A stretch of 57,216 nucleotides of DNA from the NCBI RefSeq assembly GCF_900113715.1, contig NZ_FOQK01000022.1:1-57216 (forward strand), read 5' to 3'. Positions 17,598 through 26,429 of this stretch are shown here, piece after piece. Below the pieces are notes generated by a model. That model did no database searches, had not been told where the DNA came from, and was given only the letters and a program-made list of their open reading frames with translations. The DNA comes from Pseudoselenomonas ruminantium. GTDB lineage: Bacteria; Bacillota; Negativicutes; Selenomonadales; Selenomonadaceae. The position numbers and the translations under genes were made by a program. Within the stretch, counting starts at the first letter, position 1. Each line of letters begins with the position of its first letter.

Positions 17598-17636
17598 CCG
17601 GTCAATTGGTCTGGCTGTGAGAATTTGACATGTCAA
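17594..17636. repeat. Two TTGACNNGTCAA palindromes around the end of the YjiH gene
   Basis: TTGACCGGTCAA (17594-17605) includes the TGA stop of the YjiH gene, and TTGACATGTCAA (17625-17636), extended to TTT...AAA, lies just before the terminator. The centres differ (CG, AT) while both 5-base arms are perfect. Confidence 0.85.
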
Positions 17637-17637
17637 A

Positions 17638-17670
17638 AACGCTGTGTACAAAGTGCACGGCGTTTTTTTT
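17638..17670 (+). terminator. Rho-independent terminator
   Basis: AACGCTGTG pairs with CACGGCGTT (one T-G pair) and is followed by a run of T. It terminates the YjiH transcript. Confidence 0.85.
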
Positions 17671-17765
17671 TATCAAATTATTAGTTGCCTTATATAAACT
17701 TTTAACGAAACGCGACGATAATATAAGTGTAGGTTGTTTGTGGTGCAGGAAAGGAGGTGGAGCGG

Positions 17766-18128
17766 ATGAGTATCCAGGCGATAAATGCGGCCAGCAGAAT
17801 GCAGTATGGAGAGCAGCCGGAAAAGCCGGCAGCGTATGTCCGGAAGACGGCACAACCTGCATCCTTCAGTGATATCTTGGAAAGTCTGACAAGTGCGCCG
17901 GCTGCAAGTGACAGCAGTGTTGCGACAGTGACGGTTACCAAGGTTTTGCCTGACGGTTCGTTAGTTCTCGTCAAGATGCAGGGGAACCAGGTGATTTCCC
18001 AGTCGAAGCTGAGTGGTGCCAGTGTCCAGATGCAGCAAAATATGCTGGGGTCTTCAGGTGTACTTCCGCAGGAGTATCTGGCGAAAAGTACGTCTGCGGC
18101 GGGCTCTCTGTTCAGTGCGTCGATTTGA
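17766..18128 (+). CDS. Small unknown protein
   Basis: 120 residues, no family recognised. The N-terminal half is Ala/Ser/Pro-rich and likely flexible (MSIQAINAASRMQYGEQPEK), and a short beta-rich core follows (ATVTVTKVLPDGSLVLVKMQG). The composition (high Ser/Ala/Gln, no Cys) resembles secreted or flagellum-associated small proteins, but there is no signal peptide and this is only an impression. ATG 17766 follows AAAGGAGGTGG. It ends before the bidirectional hairpin at 18187-18240. Confidence 0.55.
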   Translation: MSIQAINAASRMQYGEQPEKPAAYVRKTAQPASFSDILESLTSAPAASDSSVATVTVTKVLPDGSLVLVKMQGNQVISQSKLSGASVQMQQNMLGSSGVLPQEYLAKSTSAAGSLFSASI

Positions 18129-18186
18129 TGAGAGGATTTGTCGATTGATGGCTATAGGATGGATGGATCGGGATAATGGAATATCA

Positions 18187-18240
18187 TAAGAAAAGAAAGC
18201 GGCCCACATCATGATGGATGTGAGCCGCTTTCTTTTCTTA
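18187..18240. terminator. Long bidirectional terminator
   Basis: TAAGAAAAGAAAGCGGC and its perfect 17-bp complement surround CACATC/GATGTG pairing. It lies between the gene ending at 18128 (+) and the FKBP gene ending at 18249 (-) and serves both. Confidence 0.9.
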
Positions 18241-18248
18241 TGTTTTTC

Positions 18249-18677
18249 TTATGCTTCGACTTCGACAAGCTCAATCTTGAAATTGAGCTCTTTGCCTGCC
18301 ATTTCATGGTTGGCATCAAAGGTAATCGTTGTAGCGGTTTTTTCCGTTACAGTCACGGGAACCGGCTGGCCCAGCGAGTTCTGCAGGGCAACGCGCTGGC
18401 CGACCTCCAAGCCCTCGGAACCTGGCAGCTGGCTGATTTCCATCGTGACGATGTTTTCCTCCGACGGCATGCCATAGGCTTCTTCCGGCTGCAGGTGGAT
18501 GTCCTTGGTTTCGCCGACCGCCATATCTTTGACGGCTTCGTCGAAGCCTTTGATCATCATGCCGGCACCGCAGACAAACTCGAGTGGTTCGCCACGGTCA
18601 TAGGACGAATCGAATTTCGTGCCATCGTTGAGCGTGCCGGTGTAGTGTACTTTGACTTTTTTATTTTCGTTGCTCAT
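18249..18677 (-). CDS. FKBP-type peptidyl-prolyl isomerase, SlyD-like
   Basis: 142 residues. Catalyses cis-trans isomerisation of prolyl bonds and assists folding in the cytosol (no signal peptide). The N-terminal FKBP half shows VKVHYTGTLNDGTKFDSSYDRGEPLEF and MIKGFDEAVKDMAVGE; the inserted chaperone flap covers AYGMPSEENIVTMEISQLPG; the C-terminal strand NFKIELVEV closes the domain. The histidine-rich metal-binding tail of E. coli SlyD is absent, as in many Firmicutes. ATG 18677 follows TAGGAG by 8 bases. Transcribed toward the terminator at 18187-18240. Confidence 0.92.
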   Translation of the reverse strand: MSNENKKVKVHYTGTLNDGTKFDSSYDRGEPLEFVCGAGMMIKGFDEAVKDMAVGETKDIHLQPEEAYGMPSEENIVTMEISQLPGSEGLEVGQRVALQNSLGQPVPVTVTEKTATTITFDANHEMAGKELNFKIELVEVEA

Positions 18678-18759
18678 GAATATGCTCCTATCGTAAAAGG
18701 TTTGTAAAACTTTATCAGTATAGCATATTTCGGCAGAGTTTGCCATGGATAGATGGCCG

Positions 18760-19932
18760 TCAGGGGCGGAAGGCGCTGGCCAGCTGCTCGAGCCCCTGCT
18801 TTAGCGTATGCCAGGGGCAGGCGATGTTGATGCGCTGGAATCCTTGGCCGGCAGGGCCGAAGATATGGCCGCTGTCGAGCCAGAGCTTGGCTTTATGGAT
18901 GATCCGTTCATCCAGCTCGTCATCGGTAAGGCCGTAGGCGGAAAAATCCAGCCAAAGCAAATAGGTGCCTTCGGGCTCAATCAAGCGTACCTGTGGAAGT
19001 TCCTGCTGCAGGTACGCTTTTGTTTTTTGGTAGTTGCTTTCCAGATATGTGCGCAATTCGCAGAGCCATTCTTCGCCATGGGTATAGGCGGCTTGGGCGG
19101 CGAAGAGTCCCAGGCTGTTTGGCTGGCTATAGCCGGCTGCGGCCAGTTCATGCTTGAATTTCCGGCGCAGCGAGCCGTTTTCGATGAAGATGTTCGATAG
19201 CTGCAGGCCCGCAAGATTGAAGGTCTTGCTCGGGGCGGTACAGGTAATGACACGCTGGGCGATTTGGGGAGACAGCGATGCGAGTACGGTATGTTTGTAA
19301 CCAGGCCGGACGAACTCGTGATGGATTTCGTCGGCCACGATGAGCACATCGTGCCGCTCGCAAATATCTGCCAGGCGCAGGAGTTCCTCACGGCTCCAGA
19401 CGCGGCCCACTGGATTGTGCGGGCTGCAGAGCAGGAAGAGCTTGACATTTTCCTTGGCGATTTTGTTCGCGAGGTCAGCAAAATCGATGCTATAGTGCCC
19501 GCCTTGTTCCTGCAGCGGACTGTTGACCAGCCGGCGGCCGTTGTCCGTGATGGATTCCGTGAACGGGTAGTAGACTGGCTGCTGGATGAGGATGCCGTCG
19601 CCAGGCTGGGTAAAGGCGCGGATCGCTGTGCAAAGTGCAAAGACAACGCCTGGCGTTATGACAAGAGCATCTGCAGAGGGCGTCCAGTTGTGATGTCGAT
19701 GGAACCAGTTGAGCAGGGTGTCCTTGTAGGCAGCTTTCGGGTCCGTGTAGCCAAAGATGCCATGGGCTACGCGGTGCGAAAGTTCGTCGAGGACAGGCTG
19801 CGGTGCCCGAAAATCCATATCGGCAACCCAAAAGGGCAGGATATCTGTAGGATAGCCACGCTCGGCAGCAAAATCGTATTTGAGGCAGGAGGTGCCACGG
19901 CGGTCGATGATTTCGTCAAAATTGGTGGGCAT
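18760..19932 (-). CDS. patB: MalY/PatB-type PLP enzyme, probable cystathionine beta-lyase
   Basis: 390 residues, typical for class I PLP C-S lyases of the MalY/PatB branch. Visible signs are the N-terminal INDRRGT-like start (FDEIIDRRGTSCLKYD), PFWVADMDF, the cofactor region CSPHNPVGRVW and VADEIHHEF, and the Schiff-base lysine in TAPSKTFNLAGLQ. Likely cleaves cystathionine to homocysteine, or other cysteine conjugates. Start 19932 follows AAAGGAG. It begins 23 bases after the upstream trans-sulfuration gene (19956-21095), so they form a two-gene operon. Confidence 0.88.
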   Translation of the reverse strand: MPTNFDEIIDRRGTSCLKYDFAAERGYPTDILPFWVADMDFRAPQPVLDELSHRVAHGIFGYTDPKAAYKDTLLNWFHRHHNWTPSADALVITPGVVFALCTAIRAFTQPGDGILIQQPVYYPFTESITDNGRRLVNSPLQEQGGHYSIDFADLANKIAKENVKLFLLCSPHNPVGRVWSREELLRLADICERHDVLIVADEIHHEFVRPGYKHTVLASLSPQIAQRVITCTAPSKTFNLAGLQLSNIFIENGSLRRKFKHELAAAGYSQPNSLGLFAAQAAYTHGEEWLCELRTYLESNYQKTKAYLQQELPQVRLIEPEGTYLLWLDFSAYGLTDDELDERIIHKAKLWLDSGHIFGPAGQGFQRINIACPWHTLKQGLEQLASAFRP

Positions 19933-19955
19933 GGGAAACGCTCCTTTCGGTGGGG

Positions 19956-21095
19956 TCAGCCCTGCAGGGCCTGGCCAAGGTCGGCAATGATGTCGTCAGC
20001 ATCTTCGATACCGACAGACAGGCGCAGCAGGCGGTCATCAAGGCCGGTGCGTGCCAAGAGCTCTGCGGGCATTTCGGCATGGGTTTGTGCCAATGGATAG
20101 GTCAGCAGTGTTTCCACGCCGCCGAGGCTTTCGGCAAAGCAGATAAGGTGCAGCTTTCCAAGTGCCGCTTTTGCCAATTCGGTCGTCTTGACTTTGAAAG
20201 AGATCATGCTGCCGTTGCCTGTGGCCTGACATCGCTGCAATTCGTAGCCAGGATGGCTGGGAAGGCCTACATAATAAACGTCGGTGACAGCCGGATGGGT
20301 TTGCAGCCACTGGGCGATCTTCAAGGCATTTTCAGACTGGCGCTCGACGCGCAGGCCAAGCGTCTTGATGCTGCGCAGCAGCAGCCAGGAATCCAGCGGC
20401 GAAAGGTTCGGGCCTTCGGATTTGATGAACAGCTCCAGCTGCTGGGCGTAGTCGGCTTTGGCCTCGCGGACGACAAGGATGCCGGCGATGATGTCGTTAT
20501 GGCCGCAGAGGTATTTGGTGGCGCTGTGCAAAACGATATCGGCACCAAGGGTCAGTGGTTTTTGGAAATGCGGTGATAGGAAGGTATTGTCAACGATGAG
20601 CAGGGCATCGTTGTCGTGTGCCAGCCTGGCCAGCGCTTGGATATCGCTGATGCGCATCATGGGATTGGAGGGCGTTTCGATAAATATGCCTTTAGTAGCC
20701 GGCTTTATATGGGCGGCGGTCAGTTCGAGATCGGCCGTATCTACATATTCGAATTGGATGTTGTAGCGTGTGTAGATGTCGTTAGCCAGACGGACGGTGC
20801 CACCATAAAGGTCCTCGGATAGCAGGACATGGTCGCCGGGCTGGAAGAGGTGCAGGACCATATTGATGGCAGCCATGCCGGAGGACAGCGCCCAGCTGCG
20901 CTCGCCACGCTCCAGCAGCGCCATGGTCTTCTCGAGCTCGTCGCGGGTCGGATTGGCGACGCGGCCATAATCGTAGCCGGTACTCTGCTGGAACGCAGGA
21001 TGGCGATAAGTCGCAGATGTATAGATGGGGGCACTGATAGCACCCGTGGAATCGAATGTATGTGTACCGTGAACTTCGAGCGAAAAGTCGTGCAT
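19956..21095 (-). CDS. metB: Trans-sulfuration PLP enzyme (cystathionine gamma-synthase/gamma-lyase family)
   Basis: 379 residues of the Cys/Met-metabolism PLP family. Features are TYRHPAFQQSTGYDYGRVANPTR near the N-terminus, EDLYGGTVRL, ETPSNPMMRISDI, and the PLP lysine in LHSATKYLCGHNDIIAG; the C-terminus has LGGVETLLTYP. These enzymes make or break cystathionine; MetB, MetC and MccB roles cannot be told apart with certainty, but pairing with a PatB-type lyase favours synthesis of cystathionine or its reverse. ATG 21095 follows AAGGAGG; the longer frame to 21173 crosses upstream control DNA. It is divergent from the UroD/ABC operon. Confidence 0.87.
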   Translation of the reverse strand: MHDFSLEVHGTHTFDSTGAISAPIYTSATYRHPAFQQSTGYDYGRVANPTRDELEKTMALLERGERSWALSSGMAAINMVLHLFQPGDHVLLSEDLYGGTVRLANDIYTRYNIQFEYVDTADLELTAAHIKPATKGIFIETPSNPMMRISDIQALARLAHDNDALLIVDNTFLSPHFQKPLTLGADIVLHSATKYLCGHNDIIAGILVVREAKADYAQQLELFIKSEGPNLSPLDSWLLLRSIKTLGLRVERQSENALKIAQWLQTHPAVTDVYYVGLPSHPGYELQRCQATGNGSMISFKVKTTELAKAALGKLHLICFAESLGGVETLLTYPLAQTHAEMPAELLARTGLDDRLLRLSVGIEDADDIIADLGQALQG

Positions 21096-21250
21096 AGGAA
21101 TTCCTCCTTGTATAGGTATATCATATTTCTTTGGTATGTTAAATATGATATACGGAAAGCATGTTGCTGTCAATGTTTTTTCGTTTTTATATATATATTA
21201 GTTAGATTTTGCCAGTGGAAAAATAAGTTTACAAAATTACAAATACATAC

Positions 21251-21279
21251 TTGACATATATGATAATTTGAATTATGAT
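21251..21279 (+). promoter_or_regulatory. Promoter of the UroD/ABC/SDR operon
   Basis: TTGACA (21251-21256), 17-base spacer, TATGAT (21274-21279), about 60 bases before the first gene. The divergent metB-patB promoter must lie in the same 247-base gap; I see no equally good match for it. Confidence 0.8.
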
Positions 21280-21342
21280 AGCTACAACGACTAGATAAAA
21301 CATACATGTTAACTATGAAATACAAGACAGAGGTGGATGTTT

Positions 21343-22341
21343 ATGACAATCAACAGAAAACAACTGGTACTCGATGCTTTAGATGGAAAAGACGTGGAAC
21401 GGATCCCGTCAGGATTCTGGTTTCACTTTCTTGATGATGAGATTGGTTCGGATGCCTTTGCTCATCCAGAACTGAGTCAGAAAGTACTGGCAAAACAGAT
21501 TGAGTATATCGATTCGTTCCGGCCCGATTACGTCAAGATCATGACGGATGGTTTCTTCCATTACAATCATCCACAGGTTGCGGCGGCTCAGCGTGTAGAA
21601 GACCTCAAGGATCTGCAGCCGCTGGCAGAGGATGATCCCTGGTTCACCCGGCAGATTGAGTATGCGCGGCAGCTGGTGCAGCGCTACGGTGATGAGATTG
21701 CATTGTTCTACAATGTCTTTGGTGCTAACACAACATTTCGTTTCATGCAGTCCCATTGGGAGAAGGGCGAAGAGAAACTCGTTTCCTTTATCCGCGAAGA
21801 CAAAGAAACGGTCCGTGAGGCCTTCGATGTGATCTCTTCCGATTTGGCGAAATTGGCCAAACGGCTAATCACGGAGGCACATGTTACAGGTATCTATTTC
21901 AGCGTGCAGAACCTGCTCGGCGATGGCATTACCCGTGAAATCTACGAGGATGTGCTGGCACCGGGCGAGAAGAAGATCCTGGCGGCAGCGAACAGCGTCA
22001 GTGACTACAATATCCTGCATGTCTGCGGCTATGCCGGTCACCACAACCGCCTCGAGTGGTATGAGGACTACGAGGTCAAAGCCGTCAACTGGGCGGTTTC
22101 CGTTGAGCATGTATCATTGGAAGAAGGCCAGCAGATCTTCGACGGACGCACGGTCATCGGCGGATTTGGCAACCTTACTTCTGATGTGCTCTACAGTGGC
22201 AGTAAAGAGGAAATCCAGCAGGAAACGCGCCGGCTCATCGCCAAGGCTGGCCGCCGCGGCGTTATCCTCGGAGCTGACTGCACGGTGCCGAGAGATATTG
22301 ACTGGCAACATCTTGAATGGGTGCGCGAGGCCGCTGTCTGA
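21343..22341 (+). CDS. Uroporphyrinogen decarboxylase (URO-D) family protein
   Basis: 332 residues of the URO-D superfamily, a TIM barrel shared by the haem enzyme HemE and by corrinoid/cobalamin methyltransferases such as MtaA. Seen here are RKQLVLDALDGKDVERIPSGFWFHF (typical start), YVKIMTDGFFHYN, ILHVCGYAGHHNR and the C-terminal GVILGADCTVPRDIDW. The HemE N-terminal arginine motif (RPVWxMRQAGR) is absent, so a haem role is unlikely; methyl transfer is likelier. The HVCG and GADCT positions, where related methyltransferases place zinc ligands, hold His and Cys (inference). ATG 21343 follows AGAGGTGG. First gene of the operon. Confidence 0.8.
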   Translation: MTINRKQLVLDALDGKDVERIPSGFWFHFLDDEIGSDAFAHPELSQKVLAKQIEYIDSFRPDYVKIMTDGFFHYNHPQVAAAQRVEDLKDLQPLAEDDPWFTRQIEYARQLVQRYGDEIALFYNVFGANTTFRFMQSHWEKGEEKLVSFIREDKETVREAFDVISSDLAKLAKRLITEAHVTGIYFSVQNLLGDGITREIYEDVLAPGEKKILAAANSVSDYNILHVCGYAGHHNRLEWYEDYEVKAVNWAVSVEHVSLEEGQQIFDGRTVIGGFGNLTSDVLYSGSKEEIQQETRRLIAKAGRRGVILGADCTVPRDIDWQHLEWVREAAV

Positions 22342-22392
22342 AGACGTATAGATGCTGTGGGTAGGAGGATAGATTTTTATTAGGAGGAATTC

Positions 22393-23250
22393 ATGATGAA
22401 TATTCGCAAGATAGGGAAACTCATTACGGCAGGTCTTTTGGCAGGTGTGCTCACGGTGGCAGCTGGCTGCGGCGGCAATAAAGCGGCAGATAAGCCGGCC
22501 GATGGCAAGAAGGTCATCACCGTGGCGCATACCAACTATTATGTACCGTATGATTATGTCAATGAACAGGGCGAGTCGGATGGCTTTGAGGTCGCAGTCA
22601 TGAAGGAAGTGGCCAAGAAACTGCCGCAGTATGAATTCAAATTCGTACCGACGTCCGATGATGATCTGCTCATCGGTGTGGAGTCTGGCAAGTATAACGT
22701 GGGGACGAAGGGCATTTGGATTACGGATGCGCGCAAGAAAAAATATGTATTCCCGAAAAACAATATCGGTGCCAGCGTAATTGGACTGGTCATCCGCAAA
22801 GATACGGCCAATGAGATCAAGGACTTGCCGTCCTTTGCACAGTTCAGCGGCAAGCTCGTACCGATTGCGCCGCAGGATGCACGCTACATGGTCATCGATT
22901 CGTACAACAAAGAGCATCAGGATAAGCCCATCAAGCTCGTTTCGTCGGAAGCTTTCCAGATTGCTGATGCCTATAGCTGGGTAATGGAAGGCCGCTATGA
23001 TGCCTATCTGGAAGTCGAGCTCAGCTATAAGAACAACATCCAGAAAGAGGATGCACCGTATCATCAGTTCGACGATAAGCTGACGTATATCCGTTATAAG
23101 GGCATTCCGACGTATCCAATCTTCAACAAGAATGAGCAGCAGTTTGCCGATGAATACGATAAGGCCATTGAGGAGCTGCGCAGTGAAGGCAAGATTGCTG
23201 AGTTGGAGCAGAAGTATTTCGGGGAAAGCTTGTCTTCCTATCTGAAATAA
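22393..23250 (+). CDS. Amino-acid ABC transporter substrate-binding lipoprotein
   Basis: 285 residues. The N-terminus is a lipoprotein signal (RKIGKLITAGLLAGVLTVAAGC; the lipobox cysteine is C26 or near). The mature part is a family 3 solute-binding protein: VAHTNYYVPYDYVNEQGESDGFEVAVMKEVAKKL is the typical entry, and IAELEQKYFGE the typical exit. It binds a polar or sulfur amino acid outside the inner membrane for the permeases encoded next. Ribosome site TAGGAGG 5 bases before ATG 22393. Context with trans-sulfuration genes suggests cystine or a related sulfur compound (inference). Confidence 0.9.
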   Translation: MMNIRKIGKLITAGLLAGVLTVAAGCGGNKAADKPADGKKVITVAHTNYYVPYDYVNEQGESDGFEVAVMKEVAKKLPQYEFKFVPTSDDDLLIGVESGKYNVGTKGIWITDARKKKYVFPKNNIGASVIGLVIRKDTANEIKDLPSFAQFSGKLVPIAPQDARYMVIDSYNKEHQDKPIKLVSSEAFQIADAYSWVMEGRYDAYLEVELSYKNNIQKEDAPYHQFDDKLTYIRYKGIPTYPIFNKNEQQFADEYDKAIEELRSEGKIAELEQKYFGESLSSYLK

Positions 23251-23274
23251 TCGAGACAGAAAGAAGGGGTTGCC

Positions 23275-24063
23275 ATGGATACCAGAGCTTTTGATCCGGC
23301 CATGATTTTTACGGTCATGCCGGATCTGCTGGAATATCTTGATGTAACGCTGCTGGTAGGCGCTGGCAGTATCATAGGGGGATCGCTGCTGGGGATGCTG
23401 CTGGCCTGGGCGAAAATAGGCGGCACGCGCGGATTGCGCTGGCTGGCGCAGGGGTACACTTATGTCATGCGGTGCACACCGTCCATCGTCCTGCTGTTCA
23501 TCGTGTTCTATGGGCTGCCTCAACTGATGGATGCACTGTTCTCATATAATATCAATCAGATGAATCGGGCGGTATTTGCTATTCTCACATTTGTGCTACT
23601 GTTTGGCGCCTATATATCGGAGGTGTTCCGGTCAGCATATCTGGCTGTACCACAGGGACAGTACGAGGCTGCGGTGAGCATCGGCATCCCGCCGATAAAG
23701 GCCTTTTTCCTGGTTATGCTGCCTCAGGCGGCCGTGGTTGCCCTGCCGAACTTTGCCAACTCGACCATCAATCTGTTGAAGGAAGGGGCGCTGGCTTATA
23801 CCATCGGTTTGATTGACATGATAGGACAGGGGAATCTTATCATTGCTCAGAATTTCGGGGCCTATGGTATTGAGGTCTACACAGCCTGCATGCTGATCTA
23901 TTGGGGGATGACTTTGCTGCTGGAACGAGTCTTTGACTGGCTGGAAGCACGTCTGGATAAGGGGCAGACGCTGGCTATCCGCAGCAAAGACGCGACGGGG
24001 AAAGAGAAGAATGGTTGGAAAGAGTGGCTGAAAGGAGGGGAAGCGCATGGAATTGGATTATGA
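23275..24063 (+). CDS. Amino-acid ABC transporter permease 1
   Basis: 262 residues with about five membrane spans. The His/Glu/Gln permease signature appears as YTYVMRCTPSIVLLFIVFYGLP and the EAA loop as EVFRSAYLAVPQGQYEAAVSIG. It forms the transmembrane channel with the second permease, whose start overlaps its end by 17 bases, as is usual for coupled heterodimeric permeases. Confidence 0.92.
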   Translation: MDTRAFDPAMIFTVMPDLLEYLDVTLLVGAGSIIGGSLLGMLLAWAKIGGTRGLRWLAQGYTYVMRCTPSIVLLFIVFYGLPQLMDALFSYNINQMNRAVFAILTFVLLFGAYISEVFRSAYLAVPQGQYEAAVSIGIPPIKAFFLVMLPQAAVVALPNFANSTINLLKEGALAYTIGLIDMIGQGNLIIAQNFGAYGIEVYTACMLIYWGMTLLLERVFDWLEARLDKGQTLAIRSKDATGKEKNGWKEWLKGGEAHGIGL

Positions 24064-24754
24064 GTTCATGGCCAGGACCTTTGGCGAAGTCTGGAAGGGG
24101 GCAGGTGTGACCTTGTCCTTGACGGCGCTGTCTCTGCTGCTGGCCTTCCTGCCGGCCTTCTATCTGGCAGTCTTGAGGATTCGGGGGAACTCCTCGAGCA
24201 GCCGGCTGGCGGCGCTTTATGTTTCCTTTGTGCGCGGTACGCCAATCATCCTGCAGATCCTGCTGCTATACAGTTTGTTGCCGAGCCTTATCCATGCGGT
24301 GCTCAAAGCGGCTGGTAGCAGCATCAACATTTTTGAGACAATCGATCCGTTCTGGTATGCAGTGGTTGTATTTGCTTTAAATACGACAGCCCTGCTGACG
24401 GAGGTCTTTCGCTCGGCACTGCTGAGTATACCGAAGGGCCAGCTTGAAGCAGGCCTGTCGATAGGCCTTTCGGAAGTCCAGACATATTTGCGCGTGATCA
24501 TTCCGCAGGCACTGGTGGTGGCTTTGCCAGCTATCTGCAATATCACGGTCAATCTGATAAAGGGAACATCGCTTGCCTTCCTGATGACGGTCAAGGATGT
24601 CATGGCATTGGGCAAGATCGCAGCTTCGTATGGGTATAACTATATCGAAGCGTATCTGGATGTATTTCTGGTGTATCTGGTACTTTGCACGCTTGTCCAG
24701 TGGTCGTACCATTTTGCTGAGCGTCGTTTGGGAGCATTCCGCGGGAATGCATGA
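24047..24754 (+). CDS. Amino-acid ABC transporter permease 2
   Basis: 235 residues, second channel subunit. Signature regions are LYVSFVRGTPIILQILLLY and the EAA loop EVFRSALLSIPKGQLEAGLSIG. GGAGGGGAAGC precedes ATG 24047 inside the end of the first permease gene. The next gene, the ATPase, follows within 20 bases. Confidence 0.92.
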   Translation: MELDYEFMARTFGEVWKGAGVTLSLTALSLLLAFLPAFYLAVLRIRGNSSSSRLAALYVSFVRGTPIILQILLLYSLLPSLIHAVLKAAGSSINIFETIDPFWYAVVVFALNTTALLTEVFRSALLSIPKGQLEAGLSIGLSEVQTYLRVIIPQALVVALPAICNITVNLIKGTSLAFLMTVKDVMALGKIAASYGYNYIEAYLDVFLVYLVLCTLVQWSYHFAERRLGAFRGNA

Positions 24755-24772
24755 TAGAAAGTGGGTGGTTGC

Positions 24773-25540
24773 ATGTTGATGCAGATTCGTGGTGTACGTA
24801 AATCCTTTCAAGATAATACAGTCCTTCATGATGTGAATATGGATCTGAACCGCGGTGATGTGGTCGTTATCCTGGGGCCTTCTGGCTCGGGCAAAACGAC
24901 GTTTCTTCGCTGTCTCAATTTCCTTGAGCAGGCTGATGCGGGGAGCATGGAGCTTGATGGGGTAAAACTTGACTTGTCAAAAGCGTCGTCCCAAGAGATT
25001 GCCGAGGTGCGCAAGAAAACAGCCTTTGTGTTCCAGAATTACAATCTTTTTGCCAATAAGACGGCGCTGGAAAATGTGACGCTGGGTCTTACGGCTGGAC
25101 GTGGCATGGCAAAAGACGAGGCGAGGAAAATCGGACTGCGTGCTTTGCGCAAGGTTGGTCTTTCCGAGCGGGCGGATTACTATCCGTCCCAGCTCTCTGG
25201 CGGGCAGCAGCAGCGCGTAGGCATTGCGCGCGCTATTGCCGTTCGTCCGGATGTTGTCCTTTTTGATGAGCCGACGTCAGCGCTTGATCCGGAGCTGGTG
25301 GGCGAGGTGCTGCAAGTCATGCGGAGCCTGGCCGAGGAAGGCATGACCATGATCGTGGTCACGCACGAGATGAAATTTGCCCGCGATGTAGCCTCACATG
25401 TCATTTTCATGGCTGATGGTGTGGTTGTGGAAGAAGGGGCAAGTGAAGATTTCTTTACGAATCCGCAGCAGGAAAGGACAAAAAAATTCCTCAAGCGGAT
25501 ACTGCCGGAAACATATGAAGATCCGGCTGTGCGAATTTAA
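24773..25540 (+). CDS. Amino-acid ABC transporter ATP-binding protein
   Basis: 255 residues. Powers the importer from the cytosolic face. Walker [11 protein letters not shown]-loop VFQNYNLF, signature LSGGQQQR, Walker [13 protein letters not shown] and the switch histidine in [11 protein letters not shown] are all present. ATG 24773 or 24779 is likely; a GTG at 24761 is also in frame. Confidence 0.92.
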   Translation: MLMQIRGVRKSFQDNTVLHDVNMDLNRGDVVVILGPSGSGKTTFLRCLNFLEQADAGSMELDGVKLDLSKASSQEIAEVRKKTAFVFQNYNLFANKTALENVTLGLTAGRGMAKDEARKIGLRALRKVGLSERADYYPSQLSGGQQQRVGIARAIAVRPDVVLFDEPTSALDPELVGEVLQVMRSLAEEGMTMIVVTHEMKFARDVASHVIFMADGVVVEEGASEDFFTNPQQERTKKFLKRILPETYEDPAVRI

Positions 25541-25557
25541 GGGAAGAAGGCTTTGTT

Positions 25558-26295
25558 ATGAGTTTGTCAGGAAAGACCGCACTGGTAAGCGGGGGAAATC
25601 GCGGCATTGGCCGGGCCATCGTGGAACGGTTGGCCCGCGAGGGAAGTAAAGTATTGTTCCTGGGCCGCAATGAAAGGGAAAACCGGCAGGTGGAGGCAGA
25701 AATCAACCGCCTTTATCCAGACGCTGTCCGTGGCTTTGCTGTAGACGTTGCCGATGAGGCGGCGGTCAATGACTGGTTCGCCGCGGTAGCGGAGCAATAT
25801 GACTCGCTCGATATCCTCGTGAATAATGCTGGTATCTGTCAGCTCAGCAAGAGTTTCACGGAAGTCTCCGATGCTGACTGGGCGGCGACGCTTGGGGTCA
25901 ATCTATATGGCGTGATTCATTTGACCCGTCAAATCATACCGTGGCTGAAGAAACAGAAAAGCGGCAAGATTGTCCATGTGGCCTCGCTGGCAGCGGAGGT
26001 GGGCGGTATTGCCACGGCTGCTGATTATGTAGGCAGCAAGGCGGCAGTGTTTGGCCTTACCAAATCGCTGGCAAGGGAGCTGGCACCGTATCAGATCAAT
26101 GTCAATGCGGTAGCGCCAGGATTCGTGCGCACGCAGATGACCGAAGCGATGGCTGTGGACGAGTCAATCATCCCACTGGGGCGTATGGCAGAACCTGAGG
26201 ACATTGCCAATGCGGTATATTTCCTGGTATCGGAAGAATCCCGCTGCATCACAGGAACCACGCTGGATATCAATGGTGGTCTTTTTATGAAGTAA
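25558..26295 (+). CDS. Short-chain dehydrogenase/reductase, FabG-like
   Basis: 245 residues. NAD(P)-dependent oxidoreductase: cofactor motif GGNRGIGRAI near residue 12, NNAGI, catalytic Tyr and Lys in YVGSKAAVFGLTKS, and the PGFVRT loop with the end TGTTLDINGG. Family members reduce 3-oxoacyl-ACP or various ketones; the substrate here is not visible. It is the last gene of the UroD/ABC operon, 17 bases after the ATPase, and is followed by a terminator, so it probably acts on the transported compound (inference). Confidence 0.88.
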   Translation: MSLSGKTALVSGGNRGIGRAIVERLAREGSKVLFLGRNERENRQVEAEINRLYPDAVRGFAVDVADEAAVNDWFAAVAEQYDSLDILVNNAGICQLSKSFTEVSDADWAATLGVNLYGVIHLTRQIIPWLKKQKSGKIVHVASLAAEVGGIATAADYVGSKAAVFGLTKSLARELAPYQINVNAVAPGFVRTQMTEAMAVDESIIPLGRMAEPEDIANAVYFLVSEESRCITGTTLDINGGLFMK

Positions 26296-26307
26296 ACAGT
26301 TTGCTGG

Positions 26308-26332
26308 AACCGGGCAAAAGGCCCGGTTTTTT
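26308..26332 (+). terminator. Rho-independent terminator of the UroD/ABC/SDR operon
   Basis: AACCGGGC pairs with GCCCGGTT over a 5-base loop, followed by TTTTTT. Confidence 0.9.
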
Positions 26333-26429
26333 ATTCGCCAGTTGACATCGCCAAAAGCTGTGGGTAAGATGGAGATTGAATTGTTACAAAAGCCAGGGCT
26401 TCCCATGGCTCTAAGAAAGGGACTGTTTT

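Noticed and set aside
22114-23523. Open frame of 469 codons on the minus strand
   Set aside because: It lies across the UroD end, binding lipoprotein and permease genes on the other strand and has no recognisable domain.
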